64,000 nucleotides of DNA from Tropicimonas sp. IMCC6043 (GTDB lineage: Bacteria; Pseudomonadota; Alphaproteobacteria; Rhodobacterales; Rhodobacteraceae). The first letter of the stretch is position 1; every line of letters starts with the position of its first letter. The stretch spans positions 1-64,000 of the forward strand of contig NZ_SELO01000011.1 in NCBI RefSeq assembly GCF_004146235.1, read 5' to 3'. The position numbers and the translations under genes were made by a program. The notes under the pieces were generated by a model. It did not search any database. It was given only the letters and a program-made list of their open reading frames with translations, and had not been told where the DNA came from. Of this stretch, positions 8,514-17,253 are shown piece after piece.

Positions 8514-9536
8514 TTACATTCCGGCCGCTTTGATGACCTCCTGAGCATCCTCCAGCGAGTATTCCACGTTGGCCACGCCGCCCGGTTCGGTATTTGCGAG
8601 GCTCTCGTCGAGCGTGTCCTGGTCGATGCGCAGGAACGGCACCGTCAGGTCCTTCGGCACATCGGCGCCGTCGAGGATCTGCTGCGCCACCCAGAAGGCC
8701 AGCGTCGAGACGCCCGGCGCGATCGACACCGACATGGTCTCGTATCCGTTGGCGTCCTTCTGTTCCTTCCACCAGGTCAGTTCGTCGTGGCGGTTGCCCA
8801 TCACGATGATCGGCATCTCGCGTCCGCTGGCCGCAAATGCCTGCGCCGTTCCGTAGCCGTCACCGCCTTGGGTCACGACGCCGACGATGTCGGGCAGCGA
8901 GGGCAGGATGCCGGCCACTGCCTTTTGCGACACGTCCTGTGCCCAGTTGCCATGGACCGATCCAGCGATCTCGAACTTGCCGGTTTCCGCAACGCCTTCG
9001 TGGATGCCCGCGCTGATCGCGTCGTCGACGAAGACGCCGGCCAGTCCGCGGATCTCGAGCAGGTTGCCGCCGTCGAGACGCTCGGCCAGATAGAGGACCT
9101 CGTCCTTGCCCATCTGCTTGAAGTCGACCGCGATGCGCCACGCGCAGGGCTCGGTCACGATACCGTCGAAGGAGACAACCGTGACGCCCGCGTCGCAGGC
9201 TTCCTTGACGGCGCCGTTCAGCCCTTCGGGCGAGGCGGCGTTCAGAACGATGGCGTCATAGCCCTGAAGAATCAGGTTCTGGATCTGCGCGGCCTGTTCG
9301 GTGACCTGGTTCTCGGCCGTGGTGAAGGCATCCGCCGCCGCGACGGTTCCGTCGGCTACGGCCGCGCCCGTCACCTTCTCCCAGCTCCGAAGCATCGCCT
9401 GCCGCCAGGAATTGCCGGCGTAGTTGTTGGACAGAGCGATCCGCTTTCCGGACGTGTCGGCGAGCGCCGATTGGCCCGCCAGGGCGGCCAGCACCGCCAC
9501 GGTTGCGAGAAGGCTGGTTCGTGTTGAGTTTGTCAT
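8514..9536 (-). CDS. Periplasmic sugar-binding protein of a ribose-type ABC transporter
   Basis: A 340-residue type 1 periplasmic binding protein. The leader (LLATVAVLAALAGQSALA) ends in a signal-peptidase-like AxA site. The mature start GKRIALSNNYAGNSWRQAM and QAAQIQNLILQGYDAIVLN are characteristic of the peripla_BP_4 family. GGGAGGAAACC precedes ATG9536; the in-frame ATG five codons earlier overlaps that site and is rejected. First gene of the importer operon. Its mature sequence differs from the remnant at 1010-1207, so the two are not recent duplicates. Confidence 0.9.
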   Translation of the reverse strand: MTNSTRTSLLATVAVLAALAGQSALADTSGKRIALSNNYAGNSWRQAMLRSWEKVTGAAVADGTVAAADAFTTAENQVTEQAAQIQNLILQGYDAIVLNAASPEGLNGAVKEACDAGVTVVSFDGIVTEPCAWRIAVDFKQMGKDEVLYLAERLDGGNLLEIRGLAGVFVDDAISAGIHEGVAETGKFEIAGSVHGNWAQDVSQKAVAGILPSLPDIVGVVTQGGDGYGTAQAFAASGREMPIIVMGNRHDELTWWKEQKDANGYETMSVSIAPGVSTLAFWVAQQILDGADVPKDLTVPFLRIDQDTLDESLANTEPGGVANVEYSLEDAQEVIKAAGM

Positions 9537-9889
9537 TTGGTTTCCTCCCATTATTCCTTTGTTCGAAGCATCGCTTCCGCGCTACGAGCCTGGTCTCGTG
9601 GCTTGTCGCGCGACGTAGTCGCTCCGATTTCCTCCCGTGCAAGAAGAAAAGTCTCTCTTCTCAGGTGCCAAGTAAACCATTGTCTGCAATCCACGCAATG
9701 TTTTTTTATAGTAAAAAACGGTGCAGTGTCGGTTCGCCGGCGTATGTGATCTCGTGCAAAGTCAAGCGTTTGGAATTAAAGAAGTATCTTGAAGGTTCCT
9801 TTTCTTGCTGCCGGTTGGGTGTGTTTTGTGCGACGTTTGTGCCGCCCCTTTCAGCGCCGCCGAACCTCCTCGTTCGGGCCGCGCCGAGC
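9537..9889. other. 353-base intergenic region with promoter of the sugar ABC operon
   Basis: No gene is seen here. The stretch between the binding-protein gene and the end of the histidine-kinase gene contains an AT-rich core around 9690-9790. Within it, TTTTTTA-TAG-TAAAAAA at about 9702-9718 is an inverted repeat. It must hold the promoter of the ABC operon, which reads to the left. I see no TCGAAAT motif like those near the isomerase. Confidence 0.4.
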
Positions 9890-11236
9890 CTATGCCGGCG
9901 GGAAGGCGACGCGGACCAGCAGTCCCGGGCCGTTGTCCTCCAGCACGACCTCAGCGTCGTGCTGGTCGGCGATCGCGCGGACGAGCGCGAGGCCGAGCCC
10001 CGTGCCGTCGGTCGACCGGCTCCGGTCGGCGCGAAAGAAGGCCTCGAAGGCGCGGTCGCGGTCGGCTTCGGACATTCCGGGTCCGGTATCAGACACGCTC
10101 AGGCGGGGCGCCCCGTCCGGCCCGGCGCGCGAGTCGATGGCGATCCGGGCGTTCGGGCCGGCATGTGTGATGGCATTCTGGACCAGGTTGGCGACGAGCT
10201 GCGCAATCATCTGCGGGTCTCCAAAGAGGCGCTCCGGCCCGGCTCGGACCTCCAGCTGCTGTCCGTTGTCCTCGGCAAGTGGCGCGTAGGTTTCACGGAT
10301 CTCCTCGAGGACAGGCGCGATCTCGAAGAGGGCGAAGCCACGCCCCGGTTCGGCGGCTTCGATGCGGGCGATTCGCAGCATTGTGCCGACAACGCCGCCC
10401 AGCCGTGTCAGTTCCTCGGCTACATCGTCGATCACCGGCCAGGGATCCTCTCCCCGCGCCGCCTGCCTCCGTGCCCGGTCGAGCCCGAGCGTTGCCCGCG
10501 CCAGCGGCGTGCGCAGGTCGTGCGCGATGGCCGTTGCGCTGCGCTCCTTGCGATGCACCAGTTCGGCCAGCCGGTCGAGATGGTGGTTCATCCGGCGGGC
10601 GATGCGGTCGATCTGGTCGTTCTGGCCGGAAACCGCCAGGCGCGCCTCCATTGCGCCCGCCGCGATCCGGTCGAGCGTCGCCTCCATAGATTCGAGCTTG
10701 CGCAGGCTTCCGGCGCTGATCGCATAGCCGGTCGCCAGCATCGTCAGCACGATCACGAAACCCGCAGTGCCGAGAGCGCGCAGCAGCGTCGTCTCAGCCG
10801 TCCGGGTCAGGTCGAGGCTTTCGCCGGTGACCAGCGTCATCGTCCCCAGGGGCCGCGAATGCAGAAGGAAATTCCGGCTGCCGCGGGCGGTCTCGAGCGC
10901 CAACTGGTGCCAGCCGTCCGGCAAAACCGGCACCGTCGGGCGCCCCGCAACCAATGCCCCCGTGGGCGCATAGAGCGCCAGGACGTTGCGCGCCTCGCGC
11001 GGCGAACCCGCGAGGTCCCCAATCATCTTCACCGCAGCGTCGTGTCCTTCCAGCCGGTGCACCTCGCTGAGCAGCATCTCCTCCTCGAGCACGAGGTCAC
11101 GCGTCTGTGCCAGCATCTCGGACCGCACGTAGCGAAAGCCGAAGAAACCGGCGCCGACCAGCACGGCCAGAAACAGCAGCGCCGACAGGGAGACGGCCCG
11201 GAAGGCCGCCCCCGACAGGATGTTACCGCGGTCCAT
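9890..11236 (-). CDS. Two-component sensor histidine kinase
   Basis: A 448-residue membrane kinase. It has a transmembrane helix near residues 14-34, an extracytoplasmic sensor of about 110 residues, a second helix near 155-175, a HAMP region and a HisKA domain with phospho-acceptor His239 (AIAHDLRTPL). The ATPase domain shows the N-box NLVQNAITHAG, G1 box SDTGPGM, F-box AFEAFFRAD and G2 box GTGLGL. Its start lies 14 bases inside the end of the response-regulator gene, so the pair is co-expressed. The stimulus is unknown; divergence from the HdeD/YfdX/ATPase set suggests envelope or pH stress. Confidence 0.93.
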   Translation of the reverse strand: MDRGNILSGAAFRAVSLSALLFLAVLVGAGFFGFRYVRSEMLAQTRDLVLEEEMLLSEVHRLEGHDAAVKMIGDLAGSPREARNVLALYAPTGALVAGRPTVPVLPDGWHQLALETARGSRNFLLHSRPLGTMTLVTGESLDLTRTAETTLLRALGTAGFVIVLTMLATGYAISAGSLRKLESMEATLDRIAAGAMEARLAVSGQNDQIDRIARRMNHHLDRLAELVHRKERSATAIAHDLRTPLARATLGLDRARRQAARGEDPWPVIDDVAEELTRLGGVVGTMLRIARIEAAEPGRGFALFEIAPVLEEIRETYAPLAEDNGQQLEVRAGPERLFGDPQMIAQLVANLVQNAITHAGPNARIAIDSRAGPDGAPRLSVSDTGPGMSEADRDRAFEAFFRADRSRSTDGTGLGLALVRAIADQHDAEVVLEDNGPGLLVRVAFPPA

Positions 11237-11900
11237 GCAGCGAATAACCCGCGTTGCGGATCCTGTGGATCAGCGGAACATCGAAGGGCTTGTCGATCTT
11301 CGCGCGCAGCCGGCTCATATGGGTCTCCAGAACGGTCGTGTTGGGCTCGAAGGAATAGTTCCAGACCCGTTCCAGGAGCAGCGTTCGGGTCATCACCCGC
11401 CCGGAATTGCGCATCAGCACTTCGAGCAGGGCGAATTCCTTGTTCTGAAGCGCGATCACCTGTCCCTTCCGCCGCGCGGTTCGGGACAGCAGGTCGAGTT
11501 CGAGGTCGTGCACGACGAGCCGGGTCTCCGCTGGTTTACCGCCCTTACGGCGCGTCACGGTGCCGATCCGCGCCAGCAGCTCCTCGAAATGGAACGGCTT
11601 GGCGATGTAGTCGTCCGCCCCGGCAGTCAGCCCCTCGACCCGGTCGTCGACCTCGCCCATGGCCGTGACGAAGATCACCGGCAGGTCGCGGCCCGCCGCC
11701 CGGAGCGCCCTCAGCAGGGCCATCCCATTCATCCCGGGCATCATCCGGTCGAGGATGGCGAGATCGCAGGTCTCGTAGAGGCTGAAGGCCAGCGCGTCCC
11801 GCCCGTCGGCGAAGTGCTCCACGCTGTGGCCCTCTTCCTCGAGCCCGGCGCGGATGTAGTCGGCCAGTGCCGCATCGTCTTCCGCGAGAAGTATCTTCAT
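11223..11900 (-). CDS. OmpR/PhoB-family response regulator
   Basis: A 225-residue DNA-binding regulator. The receiver domain carries the acidic pocket Asp8/Asp9, phospho-acceptor Asp51 (LAILDRMMPGM), Thr79 and Lys101 (YIAKPF). The C-terminal winged helix includes LEVLMRNSGRVMTR and VETHMSRLRAKI-type sequence. ATG11900 has AGGA six bases upstream; an ORF start at 11936 lacks one. It is transcribed away from the HdeD-like gene with 159 bases between them, which hold a TTACA-GATA-TGTAA palindrome at 11961-11974. Confidence 0.94.
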   Translation of the reverse strand: MKILLAEDDAALADYIRAGLEEEGHSVEHFADGRDALAFSLYETCDLAILDRMMPGMNGMALLRALRAAGRDLPVIFVTAMGEVDDRVEGLTAGADDYIAKPFHFEELLARIGTVTRRKGGKPAETRLVVHDLELDLLSRTARRKGQVIALQNKEFALLEVLMRNSGRVMTRTLLLERVWNYSFEPNTTVLETHMSRLRAKIDKPFDVPLIHRIRNAGYSLHGPR

Positions 11901-11960
11901 CTTCGTCCTACGGGCTCCTTCTGCGCCTCCGACCATAAACCGCTGCGCGGCGGGCGCACA

Positions 11961-11974
11961 TTACAGATATGTAA
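11961..11974. promoter_or_regulatory. Palindrome in the divergent promoter of the two-component system
   Basis: TTACA-GATA-TGTAA is a perfect 5-base inverted repeat between the divergent response-regulator and HdeD-like genes. A single TGTAA half-site recurs at 12663-12667 ahead of the YfdX gene. Binding by the adjacent response regulator is an inference. Confidence 0.35.
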
Positions 11975-12059
11975 GCCTCGTGCCAGCCACACCCCTGGCT
12001 GCAATGGCAGGATGGTCCGACCGCTTTCCGCGTCTCGTCCCGCAAGCAACGGAGCCTCC

Positions 12060-12656
12060 ATGCCCGGCCCCCTGAACAATGCCAAACGGCATGCCGCCCT
12101 TCCCGGCAAGCTGGGGTGGGTCAGCACCGCATTCGCCGTCCTCGGCGTCGGCGCAGCCGGTTTGCCGTGGACGGGTCTTGTCGGGGGGACGGGAGACCTG
12201 GCATTGATGCTCGCCTTGTGGGGCGCTGCGGGCATCGGCCTAGCGCTTGCGATGCGGCCAATGCCGGAGTGGCGCGCCGTAGCAGCCGGGTTTCTCCTGC
12301 TGCTCCTGACCGGGCTCTTCGAGACATTCGCCCACCATCTCGGCCGCGAGGCGCTGACCATGCTCGTGGTTCTCGGCTTGCTGGCCCAGGGCGTCGCCAC
12401 GATCATCCTCGCGCTCCGGCTCAGCGCCCGGGTTGCCCCCTGGCGTGCCGCCGCAGCCAGCGGCCTCTGTGCCCTCGGTGTCGGGCTCTTCATGATCGCA
12501 GGTTGGCCGGACCATTCTCTGCGCCTGGTCGCGGGGCTGTCGGGTGTCGCCTTCCTCGCGTGTGCCGCCGCGCTCCTTCGGCTGGCCGGTGCGATCCGGA
12601 CGGCACGACACGTGGCGCCATCCAGCCCGCTTCATTCCGGCAGCCGGCGCGCCTGA
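12060..12656 (+). CDS. HdeD-like small membrane protein
   Basis: A 198-residue inner-membrane protein with about six hydrophobic segments, resembling the HdeD/DUF308 family. E. coli HdeD is linked to acid resistance at high cell density; the molecular activity is not established. Start ATG12060 is preceded by GGAG. It lies 95 bases before the YfdX gene on the same strand and opposite a two-component system. The assignment rests on length, topology (paired helices separated by short loops) and neighbours more than on a motif, so confidence is moderate. Confidence 0.65.
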   Translation: MPGPLNNAKRHAALPGKLGWVSTAFAVLGVGAAGLPWTGLVGGTGDLALMLALWGAAGIGLALAMRPMPEWRAVAAGFLLLLLTGLFETFAHHLGREALTMLVVLGLLAQGVATIILALRLSARVAPWRAAAASGLCALGVGLFMIAGWPDHSLRLVAGLSGVAFLACAAALLRLAGAIRTARHVAPSSPLHSGSRRA

Positions 12657-12751
12657 AGGATTTGTAAACTGCGGGACAAGTGTCCGTCAGGCGCGGTGCC
12701 TACCTTTCTCTCAGGTTCAGGAGAACCGATGAAAACGGGAAAGGAAACGAC

Positions 12752-13489
12752 ATGAAAACGCGCAAGACTCTCACCGCCCTGGCCATGATTTCCTCACTCG
12801 CCGCGCTACCACTCGCCGGAACGGCGCTTGCCGAGGCAGCCGGCTCGGCCGCCCCGGCTCAAGAGCAAGCTGTGGCCAGCGCACCCCAGGACGGTGCCCT
12901 CATCAAGACCGTCGACGAAGCCTTTGGCGCGCTGCGCGACGTGCGCGCGGCACGGGTCGCGATCTTCAACGGCGACACCGAGCTTGCAGCAACCCTCGCA
13001 AAATCCGCCCAGAGCGGTTTCGAGGCGGCCCAGACCGACATGACGGTCTACGCGGTCGACACCAACAAGTCGGCGGGCGATGAACTCTACCTGCCCTTCG
13101 ACGCCTCGATGGCGCTGTCCGAGGGCTTCGTCCCCGACACCGAGAAAGCGGCGTCGCTGACCAAGGCGAACGCGCATCTGGCCAATGGCGACGAGAAACA
13201 GGCTGCCGAGGAACTCCGGCTCGCCAATATCGACGTCACCGTGACCGCGGCGCTGGTTCCGGCCAAGGCGAGCCTGGAGCACGCGCAAGACGCCGTCTCG
13301 CTGATCGGTCAGGGCAAGTACTACCAAGCGAATATCGCGCTGAAGGCGGTCGAAGATTCTGTCATAATTGAATCCTACGGCATCGACAGCCTGCCGATGC
13401 AGGGCGGCCACGACACCGCGGCCTCGGCTCCTGCCGCTGCGAGCCCCGCCAACATGCCCGACGACGCGACGCCGGCCGAGCAGGGCTGA
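12752..13489 (+). CDS. YfdX-family periplasmic protein
   Basis: A 245-residue secreted protein with a leader (LTALAMISSLAALPLAGTALA) followed by an alanine-rich mature part. The central alpha-helical core contains FGALRDVRAARVAIFNGD, YLPFDASMALSEGF and LEHAQDAVSLIGQGKYYQAN, which are typical of YfdX. In E. coli YfdX is part of the EvgA acid-response regulon. The C-terminal 25 residues are low-complexity Ala/Pro. GGAAA precedes ATG12752. Its place between an HdeD-like gene and a proton-pump ATPase gene supports a stress role. Confidence 0.85.
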   Translation: MKTRKTLTALAMISSLAALPLAGTALAEAAGSAAPAQEQAVASAPQDGALIKTVDEAFGALRDVRAARVAIFNGDTELAATLAKSAQSGFEAAQTDMTVYAVDTNKSAGDELYLPFDASMALSEGFVPDTEKAASLTKANAHLANGDEKQAAEELRLANIDVTVTAALVPAKASLEHAQDAVSLIGQGKYYQANIALKAVEDSVIIESYGIDSLPMQGGHDTAASAPAAASPANMPDDATPAEQG

Positions 13490-13500
13490 ACCCGGCCTCT

Positions 13501-13534
13501 GGGAACCGCGTTTCCCTTCGGGCGCGCGGTTCCC
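13501..13534 (+). other. Strong hairpin between the YfdX and PhaC-like genes
   Basis: GGGAACCGCG at 13501-13510 pairs perfectly with CGCGGTTCCC at 13525-13534 around a 14-base loop. It starts 11 bases after the YfdX stop and lies 36 bases before the next start. No T-run follows. It may attenuate read-through or stabilise the YfdX transcript. Confidence 0.5.
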
Positions 13535-13569
13535 GATCCTTCGGAACGACCGATCGACGGAAGCAAAAC

Positions 13570-14682
13570 ATGAAACACGACCATCCGACATTCGAACACT
13601 CCGTGCCATGGTTCTGGCCGATGGCGACGGCCCTTGAGATGGAGGCAGAGGGGCTGCGGGCCTGGGAAGACGGGCTGCATTTCGTGGAGGCGGCGGCCGA
13701 GATCACCGCGCCACCGGAGCCCGAATGGGCGACCGCGAACCAGGTCTGCCTCGATCTCGAAACCATGCGCCTGCGGGATTTCGGCGGCACCGGAACCGGG
13801 TTGCCGGTGATCGTCGACGCGCCCTATGCCGGCCATTCCGCGACCATCGCGGATTACGCATCAGGTCAGAGCCTTGTCGAGACCCTGCGCGCCGCGGGCC
13901 TGGGCCGGGTGTTGGTGACCGACTGGAAACCCGCAACGCCCGAGATGCGCGACTTCGACATCGACAGGTATCTCGCCGAGATCAACGTTGCCGTCGATGA
14001 CCTCGGCGGAAGAGTCATTCTCGTCGGCCTTTGCCAGGGCGGCTGGATGTCGGCGATGTTCGCCGCGCGCTTTCCCGGCAAGGTCGCCGCGCTGGTGCTG
14101 GCCGGCGCGCCCATCGACACCGATGCCGGCGACGGCCCGATCCGCCGCCTCGCCCAGACGACGCCGCTCTCCGTCTACACGGAGATGGTCGCCGCCGGGG
14201 ACGGGCTGATGCTCGGTGGACTGATGCTGGCGGGCTGGAAGAACATGCACCCGGGCGCACAGTATTTTGGCAAGTTCGCCGACCTCTACGCCCATATTGA
14301 AGACCGCAACTATATCGAGCGGACCGAGGCTTTCGAACGCTGGTACGAGAACCCGGTCGACCTGCCGGGGCGCTATTACCTTCAGGCCATCGACCAGCTG
14401 TTCAAGCGCAACCTGCTGGCCAGGGGGCAGTTCACCGGGTTGGGGCGGCGCCTGTCGCTTGGCACGATCACTTGCCCAATCTTTCTGCTGGCCGGGAAGG
14501 CTGATGACATCACCACGCCCGAACAGGTCTTCGCCGCGGCGGATCTGGTCGGCACGCCGAAGGACAGGATCCGACGCCAGATGGTGGAAGGTGGACATAT
14601 CGGGCTCTTCATGGGCCGCAAGACCCTCACCGAAACCTGGCCGAGCATCGCCACCTGGATTGCCGAAAACGGCGGCGCCTGA
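13570..14682 (+). CDS. PHA synthase-like alpha/beta hydrolase (class III PhaC-like)
   Basis: A 370-residue cytoplasmic alpha/beta-fold protein. The nucleophile elbow is GLCQGG with Cys155 where ordinary hydrolases have serine. Asp312 (GKADDITTPE) and His343 (EGGHIGLF) complete a Cys-Asp-His triad. The spacing is close to that of class III PhaC (Cys149, Asp302, His331 in Allochromatium vinosum). PhaC polymerises hydroxyacyl-CoA, but no PhaE partner, phaA/B genes or phasin gene is adjacent. It could instead be a PhaC-related acyltransferase or depolymerase recruited to stress physiology. It sits 18 bases before the proton-ATPase gene. Confidence 0.7.
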   Translation: MKHDHPTFEHSVPWFWPMATALEMEAEGLRAWEDGLHFVEAAAEITAPPEPEWATANQVCLDLETMRLRDFGGTGTGLPVIVDAPYAGHSATIADYASGQSLVETLRAAGLGRVLVTDWKPATPEMRDFDIDRYLAEINVAVDDLGGRVILVGLCQGGWMSAMFAARFPGKVAALVLAGAPIDTDAGDGPIRRLAQTTPLSVYTEMVAAGDGLMLGGLMLAGWKNMHPGAQYFGKFADLYAHIEDRNYIERTEAFERWYENPVDLPGRYYLQAIDQLFKRNLLARGQFTGLGRRLSLGTITCPIFLLAGKADDITTPEQVFAAADLVGTPKDRIRRQMVEGGHIGLFMGRKTLTETWPSIATWIAENGGA

Positions 14683-14700
14683 GATCCGAAGGGACATTAC

Positions 14701-17253
14701 ATGAGACATCCTCGCGACATTGAGATCGTGCCGGACGGTGCGCCGCTGATGCGGACGGACCCGGAGACCGGTCTCAGCGCGGCCGAGGCGGCCGCACGAC
14801 TCGCACGCTTCGGTCCGAACGCTCTGGACGAGACGCATCGCAGCCTTTTGGCGCGGGTCGCCGGCTATTTCTGGGGCCCGATCCCCTGGCTCATCGAGCT
14901 GGCCGCGATTCTGTCTCTGGTGCTCGCAGACTGGGCGGATTTCGCCGTCATCCTCGGCATGCTCGTCGTCAACGCGGGTGTCGGCTTCGTCGAGGAGAAC
15001 AAGGCCGACTCGGCCATCGCCTTGCTGAAGGAATCGCTCGCGCCCACGGCGCGCGTGAAGCGCGACGGCCGTTGGCAGGAGGTCGAGGCCGCCGCCCTGG
15101 TGCCGGGCGACATCGTGCGGCTCGCGATCGGCAATATCGTGCCCGCCGACCTGCGCTTGACGCGGGGAGCCTACCTGTCCGCCAACGAGTCGGCGCTGAC
15201 CGGTGAGAGTCTGCCGGTCGACAAGAAGCCCGGCGACACCGCCTATTCGGGGTCGGTCGTCAAGCTCGGCGAGATGGAGGGCGAGGTCACCGCGACCGGC
15301 ATGCGCAGCTTCTTCGGCCGCACTGCCGCGCTGGTGCAGGGCGCAGAACGGAAGTCCCATTTCCAGCAGGCGGTGATGCGGATCGGAAATTTCCTGATCC
15401 TCAGCGCGCTTGCTCTTGTGACGCTGATCCTCGTCGTGTCGGTGCTTCGGCAGAACCCGGTCTGGGAAGCGGTCCAGTTCGCGCTGATCCTGACTGTTGC
15501 GGCGATTCCGGTGGCGCTGCCCACTGTACTTTCCGTGACCATGGCAGTCGGCGCGGAGCGGCTTGCCCGGATGAAGGCCATCGTCTCGCGCCTGGTGTCC
15601 ATCGAGGAGATGGCGGGCGTCGACGTGCTGTGTTCGGACAAGACCGGCACGCTGACGCAGAACCGGCTCACCGTCGAGACACCGCGCCCGCTCAGCGGGC
15701 AGAGCGCGGACGATCTGCTGCTCGCCGCTGTGCTGGCTTGCAACCCCGACGAGCCGGACGCGATCGATGCCGCGGTGATGAAGGCGGCCGAGGGTGTCGA
15801 GGCGCGGAAGTCCTTCTCGCTGGACACGTTCACGCCCTTCGATCCGGTCTCAAAGCGCACCGAGGCGGTGGTCAGCCGCAACGGGGAGCGCTGGTGCGTC
15901 TCCAAAGGCGCCCCCCAGGTCATCCTCGACCTCGCTGGGCTCGACGGCGCCGTGCGCCAGGGCGTCGAGGCGGAGGTGGACCAGCTCGCCGAGCAGGGAT
16001 TCCGGACCATTGGCGCGGCGCGGATGGTCGGCGGTCGCGGCTGGGAGTTCCTCGGCCTGATCCCGATCTTCGACCCGCCGCGCGCCGACGCCGCCGACAC
16101 AATCGCCACAGCGCGGTCCATGGGGCTTACAGTCAAGATGATCACAGGCGATCATGAGGCGATCGCGCGACAGATCGCGGGCCAGCTCGGACTTGGCCGG
16201 AACATGCAGCCGGCGGGCGAGCTGCTCGATGGCGAGAGCGCAGTGGTGGCCGAGCGGGTGCGTGCCGCGGACGGGTTTGCGCGCGTTTTGCCCGAGCACA
16301 AGTTCCGCATCGTTGAGGCGCTGCAATCGGGCGGTAGCATTGTCGCGATGACCGGCGATGGGGTGAACGATGCGCCGGCGCTGAAGGAGGCTGATGCCGG
16401 CATCGCCGTCAGCGGCGCTACCGACGCCGCGCGCGCCGCCGCCGATCTCGTGCTGACCGGCGAGGGGCTGTCGACGATCACCGAAGCGATCACCGAGGCG
16501 CGGCGCATCTTCGAGCGGATGACAAGCTACGCAACTTTCCGGATCGCCGAGACGATCCGGGTGCTGCTGTTCATGACGGTGACGATCCTTGCCTACAATT
16601 TCTACCCGGTGACGGCGATCATGATCGTCCTGCTCGCGGTTCTGAATGACCTGCCGATGATGACGATCGCTTATGACAATGTCGCCGCTTCGGAGCACCC
16701 GGTCCGCTGGGACATGCGCCAGGTCATCACGCTGGCGAGCGTGCTAGGCATCATGGGGGTTGTCGAGACCTTCCTGCTGTTCTGGTATGTCGACAGCGTC
16801 GCCGGTCTGCCGAGGGAGGCAATCCAGACGGTAATCTTCCTCAAGCTTCTCGTCTCCGGCCACATGACGCTCTATGTCACCCGAAACCGGGGTTGGTTCT
16901 GGAGCCGTCCCTGGCCGTCGCTGAAACTCTTCGGCGCGACCGAGGCGACGCAGGTCGCCGGCACGCTGATCGCCGTCTACGGCCTCTTCGTCACCCCCAT
17001 CGGCTGGACTGTCGCCGCCCTCGTCTGGGCGTATTGCCTGGCGTGGTTGCCCATCGAGGCCGCGATCGCGCAGGCAACACGGCGCGTTCTGGCGCCCGCC
17101 GCCGGGAATACACCCGGCGGCGGCGGAGACCGGACGCAGGCGCGGGATCAGAAGCCTGGGCAGGCGGTCTCCATGTCCAGCAGCGGCTTGAGCTCGTCGT
17201 CCAGCGCCAGCACGGTCAGTGTCGCGCCGACCATTTCCAGCGATGTGAAGTAG
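14701..17253 (+). CDS. P3A-type plasma-membrane proton-exporting ATPase
   Basis: An 850-residue P-type ATPase that should pump protons out of the cytoplasm. It has the actuator TGES at 167-170, the phosphorylated Asp313 in DKTGTLTQN and the hinge TGDGVND at 551-557. Helix 6 has LND with Asp650, equivalent to the proton-binding aspartate of plant AHA2. No heavy-metal-binding domain or CPx motif is present, which excludes P1B pumps. The last about 50 residues are hydrophilic and serine-rich, run through a GC hairpin and overlap the convergent kinase gene by 106 bases, so they are probably an extension beyond the conserved fold. Fits an acid-stress cluster with the HdeD-like and YfdX genes. Confidence 0.93.
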   Translation: MRHPRDIEIVPDGAPLMRTDPETGLSAAEAAARLARFGPNALDETHRSLLARVAGYFWGPIPWLIELAAILSLVLADWADFAVILGMLVVNAGVGFVEENKADSAIALLKESLAPTARVKRDGRWQEVEAAALVPGDIVRLAIGNIVPADLRLTRGAYLSANESALTGESLPVDKKPGDTAYSGSVVKLGEMEGEVTATGMRSFFGRTAALVQGAERKSHFQQAVMRIGNFLILSALALVTLILVVSVLRQNPVWEAVQFALILTVAAIPVALPTVLSVTMAVGAERLARMKAIVSRLVSIEEMAGVDVLCSDKTGTLTQNRLTVETPRPLSGQSADDLLLAAVLACNPDEPDAIDAAVMKAAEGVEARKSFSLDTFTPFDPVSKRTEAVVSRNGERWCVSKGAPQVILDLAGLDGAVRQGVEAEVDQLAEQGFRTIGAARMVGGRGWEFLGLIPIFDPPRADAADTIATARSMGLTVKMITGDHEAIARQIAGQLGLGRNMQPAGELLDGESAVVAERVRAADGFARVLPEHKFRIVEALQSGGSIVAMTGDGVNDAPALKEADAGIAVSGATDAARAAADLVLTGEGLSTITEAITEARRIFERMTSYATFRIAETIRVLLFMTVTILAYNFYPVTAIMIVLLAVLNDLPMMTIAYDNVAASEHPVRWDMRQVITLASVLGIMGVVETFLLFWYVDSVAGLPREAIQTVIFLKLLVSGHMTLYVTRNRGWFWSRPWPSLKLFGATEATQVAGTLIAVYGLFVTPIGWTVAALVWAYCLAWLPIEAAIAQATRRVLAPAAGNTPGGGGDRTQARDQKPGQAVSMSSSGLSSSSSASTVSVAPTISSDVK
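17096..17123 (+). terminator. 11-base-pair GC hairpin inside the 3' end of the ATPase gene
   Basis: CCGCCGCCGGG at 17096-17106 and CCCGGCGGCGG at 17113-17123 form a perfect 11-base stem with a 6-base loop. It lies at the end of the conserved ATPase fold, 25 bases short of the convergent kinase stop. No T-tract follows, so termination is possible but unproven. Confidence 0.4.

Noticed and set aside
9503-11668. 721-residue open frame opposite the two-component genes
   Set aside because: Overlaps kinase and regulator genes with all motifs intact on the other strand.
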